A stretch of DNA of 64,000 nucleotides from Polychytrium aggregatum. Taxonomy: Eukaryota; Chytridiomycota; Chytridiomycetes; Polychytriales. The stretch is from contig NW_026516281.1 in NCBI RefSeq assembly GCF_025602895.1, positions 1 to 64,000 of the forward strand, given 5' to 3'. Shown piece after piece: positions 1-11,829 of this stretch; the first letter of the stretch is position 1; each line of letters begins with the position of its first letter. The position numbers and the translations under genes are program-made. The notes beneath the pieces are model-generated. The model made no database searches. It was not told where the DNA came from and worked only from the letters and a program-made list of their open reading frames with translations.

Positions 1-1323
1 GCGGAGCTTGAAGCTCGGCGCCACAAGCCAGGAATCCGAGGACGTGCATGCGCCTGTTGCCAGCTGGCTGCTGCCGGCTGACTGCTGTGAGAGCAGGGAT
101 GTGGGATGCTCGGACGAGTCTCACCAATACAAGCACCGCCGCGGTGCGGGGAGGGAGAGCCCGCGTGTGCGTTCAGCTTGTCTGCCCCCGCTGGCATCGG
201 CCCGGCTGCCTCTGTGGTGCGTCCGGTGGCGAGGCATCCGGACGGGCAATACCGGGCCGGCGTCCCTGCGGGCGTCCCTGGGATATCACGCAATGGCGCG
301 CCCGGGCACGCCAGGGAGGGGCATGCATGAGTCTGCAATCTGTCGCCATCGCCAGGGAGCATGAACATGACGCCCTCGCCATCGGCACACAGCACCAGCC
401 CGGCAGCCAATGGGAGCGGCGCTGGCGATGGCGACGATGTGCACAGAACAGCGTCGCACGCGCACGGAACAGGTCGCAGCACAGTGCGGCCACAGCGCCG
501 CTCCACAGTGCGTCATCACGTGCAAGATTGTGCCATCGCCCCTCCCCAAACACAGGCGGCCGTTTTTTGGGGACGGGCCGCGGCGGTGGCTTGCTGGATT
601 GCGCGATCGGCGGCCCCGCCCGGCATTGGCTGGCTCGGCTTTCTTCTGTCCTGTTCCTTGGCCTCCCTCTTGCTGCGAGCGCCGCCGTGCTGTCCTCGTT
701 CGGGTGCTGTTTTTTCACATGGGGCTGTGACTCTCGGCCCGAGGCGAGAACGCGGCGATCCAGCCAGCCAGCCAGCAGCAGCAGCAGCACGGATGCCTGC
801 GAGAGACGGTGCCAATGCCCGCACACCGACGCGGATGCTGATGCCGGCAGAGGATGCAGATGCAGATGCAGAGGAAGATCTCGCCGGCGTCGCCCCAGCA
901 ACCCGTCGGGCGACCAGCCCGGTCGCTGCCCAGTGCGATTCGCTGCGGATCGATCTCGTCTGCATGATCGCCAGCAAGCGAGCGAGCGAGCAAGCCAGAC
1001 GCCCGACACAGCAACGAGGAAAAAAAAAAACCGCTATCGCCAGCACCTTCCTTTTCGGGCACCAGCCCCAATAAAAACGCATGTCTCCTTTTCGAGCAGC
1101 GCCGTCCCATTTCGGGCCCGGCTCTGGTGCACTTGCTCCACAGAACTCACAAGGCCCGCCAGCCCGTCGCGCAGCAGCGCCTGCTTGGTCGCAGAAAACA
1201 GCAAACCCGTCCTCCCTCACTCCCCCCCTAAACGCCCGGCATATAAATACTTGCCGCCCGCCTCGGCCGTCTTCTCGCCCACATCGATCCCGATCTTCTT
1301 GACGTCGATTCACCCCTTCCATC
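1..1323. other. 5' flank of the SAM synthetase gene, no supported gene
   Basis: Long open frames run across this stretch on both strands (one of 534 codons), but they overlap each other, are rich in Arg, Ser, Pro and Ala as expected from GC-rich non-coding DNA, and show no recognisable domain. I read it as upstream non-coding sequence holding the promoter of the gene at 1324. An A-run at 1020-1030 and a C-run near 1221-1229 are the only simple tracts. Confidence 0.6.
1241..1250 (+). promoter_or_regulatory. TATA-box-like element of the SAM synthetase gene
   Basis: The sequence atataaatac lies about 80 bases upstream of the ATG at 1324, in an otherwise GC-rich flank. Position and sequence fit a core TATA box. 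It is a prediction only. Confidence 0.45.
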
Positions 1324-3159
1324 ATGAGCAACGAGACCTTCCTCTTCACCTCCGAGTCCGTCGGCGAGGGCCACCCCGGTATGTGTCTGCTGCCGATTGC
1401 TTCTGCTCGTCGCGCTGTCTGTTTCCATCATCGCCCAGATGGTGTTGCGCGATCCGCCCCCCAGATCTGCATCGCCAGTCGCCCGAGGCAGAGGAGGCCT
1501 CTGCCGGCTGCGATCTGGGCTGCATTCGTCGAGCCTGTGCGATCCGTGCGGCTTTCCCACGGCACCCCTCGATGCGCTTCTTGCCCGGATCGCTGACGCT
1601 TCCGTTTCCATTCCGCCTCTGGCCGCTCGCCGCTCACAGACAAGATCTGTGACCAGGTCTCCGACGCCATCGTCGATGCCTGCCTTGCCCAGGACAAGTT
1701 CTCGCGTGTCGCCGTCGAGACTGCCGCCAAGACCGGTATGATCATGGTCCTCGGTGAGATCTCCACCAAGGCCACTCTGGACTACCAGAAGATCATCCGT
1801 GACACCATCAAGAAGATCGGCTACGACGACTCGGCCAAGGGTAAGCGCTTTTCTCCACGCCTTCTCGTTCGTCTGCCCTCCCACTCCCAACACGCGCCGG
1901 ATCGCGATCTTGGCTGGTCCTGTGGCGACTCGTCCTGTACCGCGCAGATCTCTCCATCTCGATCGCGATTTCGATCGCGATCTCCCTCCCCACCTCGAAT
2001 GCAACACGCCTTATGGGCTCGCTGCGATCTCTAGCCCTCGTCCCCGTATCCGCTTGCCGCTTGCCTCAAACGCCCCCAGCGCGCCATTCCGTGCTCCGCG
2101 CCCGCCTCTCCCTCTCCCTCCTCCATCCAACTGTTGCCATTCATCCCACATGGGATACATCCCCTCATTCCCAGTGCCCTCCCGCCCCCGCTCCCTGCCT
2201 TGATCGCTGTGCTCATCAATCCGTGTCGTCTGTCCTCAGGCTTCGATTACAAGACCTGCAACGTCCTCGTCGCCATCGAGCAGCAGTCCCCCGATATTGC
2301 TGGCGGTCTCGTCCAGCAGGGTGACAACCTCGAGAACGATGAGCAGCACCTTGCCAACATTGGCGCTGGTGACCAGGGTATCATGTTCGGCTACGCCTCC
2401 GATGAGACCCCTGAGCTCATGCCCCTGACCATCACCCTGGCCCACAAGCTCAACCAGAAGCTCTCTGAGCTCCGCAACGACGGCACCCTCCCCTGGCTCC
2501 GCCCCGATACCAAGACCCAGGTTACCGTCGAGTACAAGAACATCGATGGCGTCCCCGTCCCCCAGCGCGTCCACACCATCGTCATCTCGACCCAGCACGC
2601 CGAGGACATCACCGTCGAGGAGCTGCGCGCCCAGCTCCAGGAGAAGGTCATCAAGCCCGTCATCCCCGCCCAGTACCTCGATGACCAGACCATCTACCAT
2701 CTCCAGCCCTCTGGCCGCTTCGTCATTGGTGGCCCCCAGGGTGATGCCGGTGTCACTGGTCGCAAGATCATTGTCGATACCTACGGCGGCTGGGGTGCCC
2801 ACGGTGGTGGTGCTTTCTCTGGCAAGGACTGGTCCAAGGTCGATCGCTCGGCTGCCTACACCGCCCGCTGGGTTGCCAAGTCCATCGTCGCTGCCGGCCT
2901 CGCCCGCCGTGCCCTCGTCCAGCTCTCGTACGCCATCGGTGTCGCCGAGCCCACCTCCATCTACATTGACACCTACGGCACCGGCAAGAAGAGCAACGCC
3001 GAGCTCCTCCAGATCGTCAAGAACAACTTTGACCTCCGCCCCGGTGTCATTGTCCGTGACCTCGACCTCTGGAAGCCCATCTACAGCGCCACCGCTGCCT
3101 ATGGCCACTTTGGTCGTGAGGGCTTCAGCTGGGAAGTTCCCCGCCCCCTCAAGTTCTAA
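1324..3159 (+). CDS. SAM2: S-adenosylmethionine synthetase (methionine adenosyltransferase)
   Basis: Makes S-adenosylmethionine from methionine and ATP in the cytosol. Three exons, 1324-1378, 1640-1840 and 2240-3159, join in frame to 391 residues, the usual length for the family. The N-terminus reads [20 protein letters not shown], typical of fungal enzymes. Both family signatures are present: [12 protein letters not shown] in the middle domain and the glycine-rich [19 protein letters not shown] loop that binds phosphate. The two introns have GT donors and AG acceptors (gtatgt at 1379, gtaagc at 1841). The last exon is strongly biased to C-ending codons, as in a highly expressed gene. Identification is near certain; the symbol follows yeast usage. 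Confidence 0.96.
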
Positions 3160-3480
3160 GCGGCCTCTCTCTCGAGCCTCGTTTTGCCCACGGACGTGCG
3201 GCCGCCCCTGGCGCCCCGTTCTCTGCTTGTACCCTAATTCCCCCTCCATCTCCAATCTTTGTTCGCCGTCGCCTGTAAATTTTGCGTCCAGAGTTGACTG
3301 AAGCCGGCGCCCTCACAATTGTTGCAGTCTTGTCCACAACCGAAACGGGACGCCGTTTTCGTTCTGGCACCTCAATACATACACAATGAATTATTTTCCA
3401 GTCCCTGAGGCTGCTCATCTTGAGTATGAATACACGCTGTAGACCCAAAGGTGCAGCAAAAGTTGGAATGAATCCGCGGT
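3160..3480. other. 3' flank of SAM synthetase
   Basis: About 320 bases between the SAM synthetase stop and the Fanzor relic. T-rich and C-rich stretches fit a 3' untranslated region. No gene seen. Confidence 0.5.
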
Positions 3481-3483
3481 CGG

Positions 3484-4274
3484 TTGACGGACGGTGTCAA
3501 CAACCAGGATCGTCTCTGGCGCAGTTGCTTCAAGCTGCGTAGTTCCCTCTTCCAAGAGCGGGACGTGAACAAGAAGCTGTTCAACTACGAGATCAGCACC
3601 GATGGCATTGGATGCACCATCGGCCTCGTCAAGTTTGTGCCCCGAACCAGGCGGACCAAGCCCACCACATCCGTCAAGACTGCCGAGCAGCGTATCCAGG
3701 CCCACATCGGCGACCCAGACCCCGATCGCACCACTTGGATTGGCATCGATCCTGGAGTCGGCTCAATCTTCACGGCGGTCATCCAAGCACCGGGCCACCA
3801 AGACGAGGTGGTCTCATTCTCGAATGGTCACTACCAGCACATGTGTGGCCAACGTCCGATACTGAGTGGCACAATGCCAAGATGAAGCAACTCGACATCG
3901 AGACCTGGATGTCGACCACCCCCTCGCCCAAGGTGTCGTCCTCGGAGGCCTTCAAGGTCCATCTCACCCATGTCCTGCGACCGGAGCTGCGAGTGCAGCT
4001 CGACTTCCACCTTGGCAAGAAGGCCCGTCACCATCGCTTCACGGGCCACAAGAGGCGCCAAGTGGCCGTTGACAAGATGTGCAAGGCCGTCCTGAAGCAC
4101 GCCCCGATACGGACCGATGTGGTGATCGCCTTTGGCAATGCCTCATGGCGACAGGGCAAGGGCTATGCATCCAGCCCTCGGAGGCAGCGGTTTGCTCGGT
4201 ACTTTGAGCAGCGCAGGTCGATTGTGGAGACCGGAGAGCGACCGGTGGTGTTCACTCGGAGGCGGCCAAAGTGA
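3484..4274 (+). pseudogene. Fanzor (eukaryotic TnpB-like RNA-guided nuclease) relic, frameshifted and truncated
   Basis: Two frames together give one protein-like stretch. Frame 1 (3484 to about 3855) contains ISTDGIGCTIGL and then WIGIDPGVGSIFTAV, which matches the region before and at the first RuvC aspartate (codon 3748-3750) of Fanzor proteins. The homology then moves to another frame (about 3857 to 4274) with EWHNAKMKQLDIETW, a basic stretch KARHHRFTGHKRRQ and VVIAFGNASW, the Fanzor counterpart of the G-D/N-x-S-F/W block. A frameshift near 3845-3865 breaks the copy. It stops before the expected C4 zinc finger and the last catalytic residues, and no start or upstream lobe is visible. It is therefore a dead 3'- and 5'-truncated copy. 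The family call rests on motif recognition, without alignment. Confidence 0.72.
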
Positions 4275-4722
4275 TCTGTTCTATTTCTTATGGCACAGCT
4301 AGACGCATGCCATCACATACAACGCTATCAATTTCGGGTTTCCCGTTGTCAGGGGCCGATATCAAAATTGATAGTTATGCCCATCACAGCAAACACCGTC
4401 GTCGTCGTTCGCCTGCGTGCTGGGTGGGAATGCGGAAAGCCGTGGTTTGCGAGATCCTCTGCTCTTCGCTGTCGCCCCAGATCGCAACCGCAGAGCTTGA
4501 CTGGATCGCCTCCCCTCCTGCCAACACGTCGCCCACGCGCCCGTGCGACGTTTGCGCGGGCGGTCACGGGGGCAAGCATGTCCATCCAATGCACTGCTTT
4601 TTCTCTGGCCCGATCTCGGCTCCTGAACGCTCCCCAACGCCTCTCCTCGACTCGTTTGTCGATCCCTGACGATCGCACAGCCCCTGCCCTCTGCCCAACC
4701 CCTGCTCGCCGACCCCAGCACC
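4275..4722. other. Intergenic stretch upstream of the deubiquitinase gene
   Basis: No coding signal or recognisable repeat. It probably holds the promoter of the gene starting at 4723 and perhaps worn remains of the mobile element to its left. Confidence 0.5.
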
Positions 4723-7562
4723 ATGAGCTCCGACGACGAATCCGGAGGCCCCATGAGGCGGTGTCCTCACATCAAGGCCTCCGTCAAGGTCAAGAACCTG
4801 AAGCAGCAGCTCCCCCACACCCTCGCCAAGAACAAGCAGTGTCTGGTCAGTTGCTGCCCAAGGAACTGTGGGGAGGTGAATGACCGGCCGACCTCGGTGT
4901 TTCGGTATCGCCGCTGATCCATCCATTCTCCCTCCGATCGCGCATGATAGAGCTGTAAGAAGGACGGAAACAGCGACCCGACCGCCAAGCCGGTGCTGTG
5001 GGTGTGTCTGAGTTGTGCGGAAGTCTCCTGCGGCCGCAACGATGCAGGTCATGCTCTTAAGCACAACGACTCCTCCAAGCACAACATTGTCATCAACATC
5101 GAGACAAGCGAGATCTGGTACGCATGCGAATGCTCGTCCGCAACAGGCGTCTCGGCAAGCAGGGGATGGACGAGGGTCGCCTTTCCTCCCTCTTGCGGTC
5201 CTGCGCCACGGAGATACCATGGTCTCTCGCTGTTGCCGCAACAGATCGACAGCTGAGCTCTCCTCCCTGGTTGATACCGCTCTGTAGGTGCTATGGCTGC
5301 GATGACGAGCTGAATCCGCCGCCGCAACAAGCTCAGCTGCTGACCGAGTGCAAGACAGTCATTGCCAAGAACCTCCAGTCCTCTAGGTCCATCAAAGGTG
5401 AGCAGCTCTCCGGCCCCATTACCGAATCCGACCATCGAGTCGGCGCCATATAAGGCAGGGGAGTGAAGGGGCGAGAGAAACAGCAGCGGCATTATCGTCG
5501 ACCCAGACGATTGCGACATATCGCCCAAACTCAAGCCCAAGCCCAAGCCCAACCTCATCCAGAGGAGGCCAGCTGCCAAATAATGCCGCCTCGACAAATA
5601 AGACTGATGCGTCCTGCGTGCGAATTGCGCCGCGAATCGCTACGGCAGAGTCGATCCAGGCCGTAACCAAGGAGCCCCGAGTCACCAAGCTGACCAAGGG
5701 CCGCAAGGGTGGAGCAAATGTTCCTGGTCTCGTCAACTTGGGAAACACATGCTTCTTCAACTCGGCGATGCAGGTAGGCCCAAGCTCTGGAGCATGTCAT
5801 AAGAGTGCGGTGGAGGATGGAGAGCAGCTGCCCTGACTCTTTGGATTTCGTGTGTCCCATGCCGTCGTGCACCCTCTTGCACCGTCTCGCACCCTCTTGC
5901 ACCTACAGTGCATCACGTACACACGAGCGCTGTACAAATTCGTTCCTCCTTCCGCCGAAGACACCGAGCGAACGGTGGACGGTGTCCAAGTCGTGCGCGG
6001 AAACCTCTCGCTGGGGCTCCTGTCGTTCCTTCGGGTCATGGGCACGCAGATCCAGAAGCAGGCCGGCGGGTCCGTGCGTCCGTCCGAGTTCTTTGGAAAG
6101 ATTTCCGGCAAGTGGAAGTTTTACAAGTCGATGGGCCAACAGGATAGCCATGAGCTGATTCGCCGAATCCTCGATGCCATCCGAGACGAGCAGCTTCAGG
6201 TACCGACCCGAAGCAAGGAGGGCAGATGGGACAGATCGGCCTATTCGTCGGCAGAACCGCAGAACTGATGAGCCTCTGGCCCTTGTTTGATCAACAGAAA
6301 GGCGACGACGGAAAGGCCGTTCCGTTTCATGAAACCTTCGTTGACGAGGTCTTTGGCGGCAAACTCGTCAGCATCATCGTCTGTGACGTCTGCAAGGATG
6401 TAAGCAGTCGTCCAATCCTGCCCCAGATGCCTCCCGCTTCCGATATATTGTGGAACAGCCTCGCTCGAGTCTTGGGAGAGGTAGCCCTCACTGAGCGTGA
6501 TTCCACCGCTGTTGTTCGCCCATCCCCCGGTGCCCATCCCCTGGTGCCGTTGCTCCCGATCAATCGGTGGTCTTGTGTTGTGATCTATTTTGGACGAGAG
6601 AATCTCATCCTACCTTCATCACGCTCATGCTGCGACTGATACCGCACAACGTCCCCGATGTCGCTGCCACGTTTACTCAACCCGAAATGATCGCTGAATC
6701 CCCAGATCGTATACAACTTTGAAGATAGCTTTGACATCAGTGTTCCCATTCCGCAGGCAAGTGTCTGATATCGGATCGATCTTGCTTGATGCATTGCCTC
6801 GATCCAAGGGACTAATGACTGAGCCTTGTTCTCCCCTTCCTGGATACTTGCAGGCCTCGGCGCATGCGGATAAGGCGCTCAGTAGCTTCAAGAGCTCGGT
6901 CCGCAAAGTGGTGAGTTTCGGCCTATTTGCATAGGACAAGCGGTCACATGCCGACACAACAGTGTGTCGCATCGCGGCTGATCGAAGGGGCCTGTCCTGA
7001 CTGTCTATGCTCTGCGTCTGCCACTTGATTTGGTCGGCAGAAGGGACAGTTTATGCATATGACCCACAAGGATCGCAAATCGGCCACACCTTCCAGCTCG
7101 TCGTCGTCATCGCTGGCCACTCCTAGCGAGCACACGCCCCCGTCTGAACCGTCCGAAGTGCCTGGATCGTCCTCAACGAGCACAAAGTCGGCTCGCCAGA
7201 GCGTCGAGAACCTCGTCTCTGGCGTCGCCTCCACTTTGAAGAACTTGGTGCTTGGTCAGCAAGCCCCGAGCGAAACCCGATCGAGCGAAGCAGAGCGAGC
7301 AAGACTGATCAACACCCTCCTCCAGCCGATCGGCGACAGCGGAAGCACCATGAGCGTGTCGACTTGCATCAGTCGGTTCATGTCCGTTGAGGTCTTGGAC
7401 GGCGAAAACAAATATGCATGCGAGGCCTGCTACAAGCGAGCGTACGGCACGTCGCCTGATGCCTCCCGGTCCGACAAGAGCGGCTCCAGCATGCTCGACT
7501 CGGACTCTCGCTCAAGCGAACTCGAATCGGAGGCGGCTCATCCCAAGCACGAGTCCGAGCAA

Positions 7563-7594
<32 letters not shown>

Positions 7595-8618
7595 AGCAGA
7601 CGGCCAAGAAAATGAGCCAGAGGAAGTAGGGTCTGAGGTGCCCGCTGACGACGACAGCAAAGCCGAGCGTGTACCTGAATCGGGTCAAGTCCAGGCCGTC
7701 GAGGCAGATCCTAAGCCGGAAACAAGCGATGACAGCCAGGATGCTGTTGCTGCTGGTGGCGACACCAACCCGCCAGTCCCCGAGAAGGACGCTCCGCGAA
7801 ACCCCCCGGTGCTGACTCGAGCCTACAAGCGCTACTTGATCCACCGAGCGCCCAAGGTGCTGGTGGTTCATCTGAAGCGCTTTGTGCAGCTGGGCAGCGG
7901 CCGCACCAAGAAGGTCGAGGACGGGGTGGCCTTTGACGAGTATCTCAGCCTGCAAGAGCTCATGTCGCCCTCGGAGGTCCAAGAGAAGGTCACCGTGAAG
8001 AGCAAGCGTCAGCGGCCAGCGGGCTCTGCCAATTCCAGCGCCTTACCATCCACCGAAAACCTGGCGTCGGCATCAGCGTCAGGGTCGACGACAGATATCT
8101 CAACCGACACGTTGGCCAATGCCGTGCCCGAACCGGCCTCTGAACCTGCATCCGAGTCTGCATCCGAGCCCGCTTCCCGAGTCCCAGAGCTGCCAGCGGC
8201 CGAGGATCGCTCCGGGTCGGATCCGTCCCGCAGTCTCGAATCCACGGAGGGCAGCGAAGAAGGAGACGACGAAATCGACTCCAAGGAGTACGTCGAGCCT
8301 TACCTCCACGGATACCGCGATGGCGGCCGATACCGACTCTATGGCATCGTCGTGCATGCCGGAGGGCTCTTTGGCGGACACTATGTCGCTTATGTGCGCA
8401 TGCGCCGGCCCACCAAGCCGGGCAGCGATGGCAATGTCGCCGACGCCAGTGAGAGCGAGCCTCCGAAGGAGACTCTGGAGAGCCTGTTCGACTCGGGCGA
8501 CGAAGCCAACCCGGCCGAGGAGCAGTGGGTGTACTTTAGCGACACGACTGTGCGCCTCTCGTCGTGGGAGGAAGTGAGCGGCTGTCAAGCATACATCTTG
8601 TTCTACGAGCGCGCCTAG
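4723..8618 (+). CDS. Ubiquitin carboxyl-terminal hydrolase, USP16/USP45 type
   Basis: Removes ubiquitin from substrates; USP16 and USP45 relatives act on histone H2A and DNA-repair proteins. Nine exons: 4723-4845, 4951-5117, 5288-5397, about 5484-5773, 5909-6199, 6298-6399, 6706-6756, 6854-6910 and 7041-8618, giving about 922 residues with all phases closing. An N-terminal UBP zinc finger (residues about 12-110, many Cys and His, CLSCAEVSCGR) precedes the Cys box GLVNLGNTCFFNSAMQ (catalytic Cys about 223). The His box GGLFGGHYVAYVR holds His about 844, followed by the Asp/Trp end WVYFSDTTVRLSSWEEV. The catalytic domain is interrupted by long Ser- and Glu/Gln-rich inserts. Intron 7 has a GC donor (GCAAGT at 6757). 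The acceptor of exon 4 could be 5484 or 5487. Confidence 0.9.
7555..7602 (+). repeat. GAGCAG hexanucleotide repeat coding for Glu-Gln runs
   Basis: Imperfect tandem GAGCAG units inside exon 9 of the deubiquitinase encode an EQEQEQ tract in the insert between the two halves of the catalytic domain. Likely length-variable. Confidence 0.8.
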
Positions 8619-9129
8619 AATCATGTCGAAAGTCGAGTCTAGAATCATACTGCATCCACCTCGCATGGTTTTCATGATGCCGTTACGACCAAATGGCCGT
8701 CCACGAACCCAGCACCATCCCACTCGCTCCCATACCCTCGAGCTGATCCATCCGTGACTGCACGCTCCTTTTGTGTTCGTATGAGCAACATCTGATCTGG
8801 GAACTTGGGATATGTATTCCAAGCGCCACTTTCCCATCTGACCGCACCCAGCTGGGGGGGGGGAGCAAAGACTGCAGACTGTCCACATCGTCGTTGCTGC
8901 GGGCAATTTCCTGGTTCTCGTTGACTCTTGGTAGCTTCACGGGCCAAGTCACTTGTGCTTTCGGTTGGCAACCCGAAAGAGACAACGACAGGCCGGGAGG
9001 TTTGTTTGGGGGAGATGTCGATCGCCTGGGGTCGCTATTTTGAATGAAGCCAAAGAGTGCATCCCTCCCCCCTCCTTCTCTTGAACCAGAGAGTCTTCAC
9101 CCTACTTCAATCCAATCGGCGATCGACAA
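8619..9129. other. Convergent intergenic spacer
   Basis: Lies between the 3' ends of the deubiquitinase (+) and the polyQ protein (-). No coding potential beyond chance frames. A run of G at 8850-8862 is the only simple tract. Confidence 0.55.
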
Positions 9130-10929
9130 TCAGTATCCGGTCCAAGTCTGACCGCCACCATATTGACCACTTGGATACTGGCCACCGTACATCTGATATT
9201 GCTGTTGCTGCTGCTGCTGTTGCTGTTGTTGTTGCTGTTGTTGCTGCTGTTGCTGTTGCAGGGCTTGAAGTTGTTGAAGTTGCTGCAGCTGTGCCATCTG
9301 TTGTGGGTAGCCCTGATTCAGGGACTGGGCAGCAAGCTGCTGCTGGAGCAATTGTTGCTGCTGTTGCTGCTGTTGCTGTGCGGCCTGCAGCTGCTGTTGT
9401 TGGGCAACCTGCTGAGCAGCTTGGAGCTGCTGTTGCTGCTGGGCTTGAATCTGCTGCAAGGCTGCCTGCTGCTGGATCGACGAGTTACCGCCGACGTTCA
9501 TGGCAAAGAGTTGAGCGGCTGAGTATCCCTGGGTCGGCTGCTGCGCTTGCGTCTGTTGGTATCCCATCAGACTTGCCGGGGTGTTGTAAACCGAGCCCGC
9601 ATAGTTGGATCCATAGTTGAGTTGTTGTTGTTGCTGTTGCTGTTGCTGTTGCTGCTGAAGCGCTTGAAGCTGCTGGAGTTGCTGGAGCTGCTGCATCTCC
9701 TGGAGCGAGAGTTGCTGCTGCTGCTGCTGTTGTTGTTGCTGTTGCTGCTGGGCAAGCTGCTGCTGCTGCGCCAGGAGCTGCTGCTGATCTTGCAGCGACT
9801 GCTGTGTCGGCTGCTGCTGCTGCTGAGCCAATCCAATAGCAGTAGACCCGGAGCTGGAGCCGTCAAGGACGGCATTGGTGATGCGGACGGGTCCGTTTGG
9901 GAGTTTGTCGAGATCGGCATAGTTCTTGCGACCCTGGTTGCTGTTCATCGAAGCCTTTCCGGCCGCCAGGTTGAGGATGACGTACAGGGCGTTGCCGACA
10001 CTACTCCGGTCGACGGTGATCTTGTTGGTGAGGACGTCGTGCCAGGAGACGTCCTTGCCATGCCAACGGCCGTGGCGGTCCATGTCCTCACGCACGCCCC
10101 AGCCGGTCATGTAGCTCTGGACCAGGTCACTTGGCGTGAAGATGCCGCTGAAGCGCACATAGACGTAGACGTCGATGGTGGGATCCAGGAACTGATTTGT
10201 GAACGGGCCCGGCAGGAACCGGTGTGTGTGGTTGAGAACCAGGCGGGTGCGGGCCACCAGCGACAGGATGGCAGATTCGCTTGTGAACAGCAGAATGGTC
10301 TCTTGGCCGGGCTGGATCTGTCCATTGGCGTTCTCGAGCAGGATGCCGCAGGGAGCAGACCACTCTGGACACAGGTTCGAATCCGTTGCCGTTGAGTGCA
10401 GGAGGGGAGAAGGCAGAATGATGGTTGGCGATGCAAACGAAAGCGTGATGAGTCTGAGGCTCCAAGAGATCGAACAGGGGGCCATGTCAGCGACTTGACA
10501 GTGCTTGCCCTCATCGCCGGCGCAGGCGACATACAGACAAGCCCCGATCGGACATTATTCAGAAGGCCAACGAGCAGACGGGCGACAAAAGCCCCAGGCA
10601 GACGAGAGTCGCCCGGCGCTATTTCGGCCCCTGGGCGTTTCCAAGCACACCCGGGCGGTCGGCAATCGGCAAGGCACAATGGGCTAGAAGTGGTGGCAGC
10701 AGCTCGACAGTAGCGATCCAGACACTTCCTCTCGCTTTCCATCCGGGCCATTACCTCCAGACTTGAGCCGCACGACAGCGACGCCGGTTTCGCCGCGGAT
10801 GACGGCGATGCCCATCGCACCGGCGATAAAGTTGGCCGGGATGGCGCCGCCCTGGGTGGACTCGGCAAAGGCGCTGAAGGTCTTTGCGGCGAGCTGGCAC
10901 TCCTCGCCGGCCGTGAGGATTCTGGACAT
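9130..10929 (-). CDS. SYLF (Ysc84/SH3YL1-like) domain protein with polyglutamine tail
   Basis: Two exons, 10929-10755 and 10364-9130, join in phase to 469 residues. Residues 1 to about 75 resemble the SYLF lipid/actin-binding fold: an N-terminal helix (CQLAAKTFSAFAES), an IPxNFI-A-GIAVI core, and VVRLKSGGEWSAPCGI, which matches the R-x-x-G-x-WSAP-x-I block of Ysc84 proteins. A second conserved-looking part, ETILLFTSESAILSLVARTR, follows. From about residue 250 the chain is almost all Gln with Leu and Ala. Ysc84 proteins act in cortical actin patches and endocytosis; that role here is inference. There is no SH3 domain, unlike yeast Ysc84. The SYLF assignment is by eye and divergent. Confidence 0.6.
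9187..9840. repeat. CTG/CAG-rich trinucleotide region coding for polyglutamine
   Basis: Imperfect CAG and CAA codons (seen as CTG/TTG on the + strand) encode long glutamine runs in the 3' exon of the SYLF protein. CAA interruptions are frequent, which usually stabilises such tracts. Overlapping plus-strand frames here code for polyleucine and are shadows. Confidence 0.9.
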
Positions 10930-11829
10930 GGTCTGGGGTTGCGGGTGGGAGGATGGGGGGGGGTGAGCAGGGCCTCGTTCTGGGTGGGAAGAAAGTCGGT
11001 GTGGATGTCGGTGCAGCGGGGGGGGGCCTGTTTTGTCTCGTCAGGGGAGCCACCGAAGCGAGAGGACGCCGAGGGCCGAGAGCGCGTCTCGCTCGGCCCA
11101 ACATGACGCGGGGAGGTCAGGGCCGCTCTCGCTCTGCTCTCGCTCTTGGCTTGCTGGGGTTGGCTGTTGTTCCGCCAAGGCGACGAGGCGACGGAGATGG
11201 TGGGAAGGAGAGGCTCGGGCCAAGGCGGCAGAGCGATCAGGATGGGTTGCACTGGTGATCAGGGGAAGCGGAAACCCCTGGAGAGCAAGCTGCCCAGGCT
11301 TCAACGGCCCAACCACAGACGCAAATGGCCAAAGCTACTTGAGAGCCCATCGGCGACCGGATCTGCCTGCATAAAGCCCAAGCACCAATGCACGAACCAA
11401 TGCATTCACACGGAGATGGGTCCGAGCAGGTCGGCTTTCGAAACACGTTGTACTTTATATACATATGACCCTGAGTAGTCAGATTAAAGCTGAGAATACC
11501 CGGGAAAAATGCGCTGCTCTGAAAACAGCACTCCAGTTCAAATGGAGCGCAGAAACAAGTCGAGCGAACGGAGGGCATAAAAGGCAAAGACGGATGAGAG
11601 TAAATGGCTGTTTGGAGATCGGCCGGGCACGGCGATGAGGCTCGGGCCACAGCAGGAACAGGGATGGCAGGGAATCGAGGCAGAGTTCAGCACCGTCGAT
11701 GAATCGCACTGTCCGGCTGCTGGTAGTCAGGTAGTCAATCCAGAGGCAGAGGTAGAAGAGCTGTCGGCCCTGGAAAGCAGACGCTGAACGTGTGGCGGGC
11801 AAAGGACACTTGGGGCGTGCTTGTCACAG
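10930..11829. other. Intergenic region between two minus-strand genes
   Basis: Holds the promoter side of the SYLF gene (just right of 10929) and the 3' flank of the transporter gene (left of 11830). G-runs occur near 10957 and 11020. Chance frames overlap on both strands; none shows a domain. Confidence 0.5.

Noticed and set aside
48-1652. 534-codon open frame on the + strand
   Set aside because: It overlaps the first exon and intron of SAM synthetase in another frame, has no domain, and reflects GC-rich sequence with few stops.
2236-3255. 339-codon minus-strand frame
   Set aside because: Mirror of SAM synthetase exon 3, produced by its strong codon bias.
9547-10395. Polyleucine-type protein on the + strand
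   Set aside because: It is the complement of the CAG/CAA polyglutamine region of the SYLF gene.
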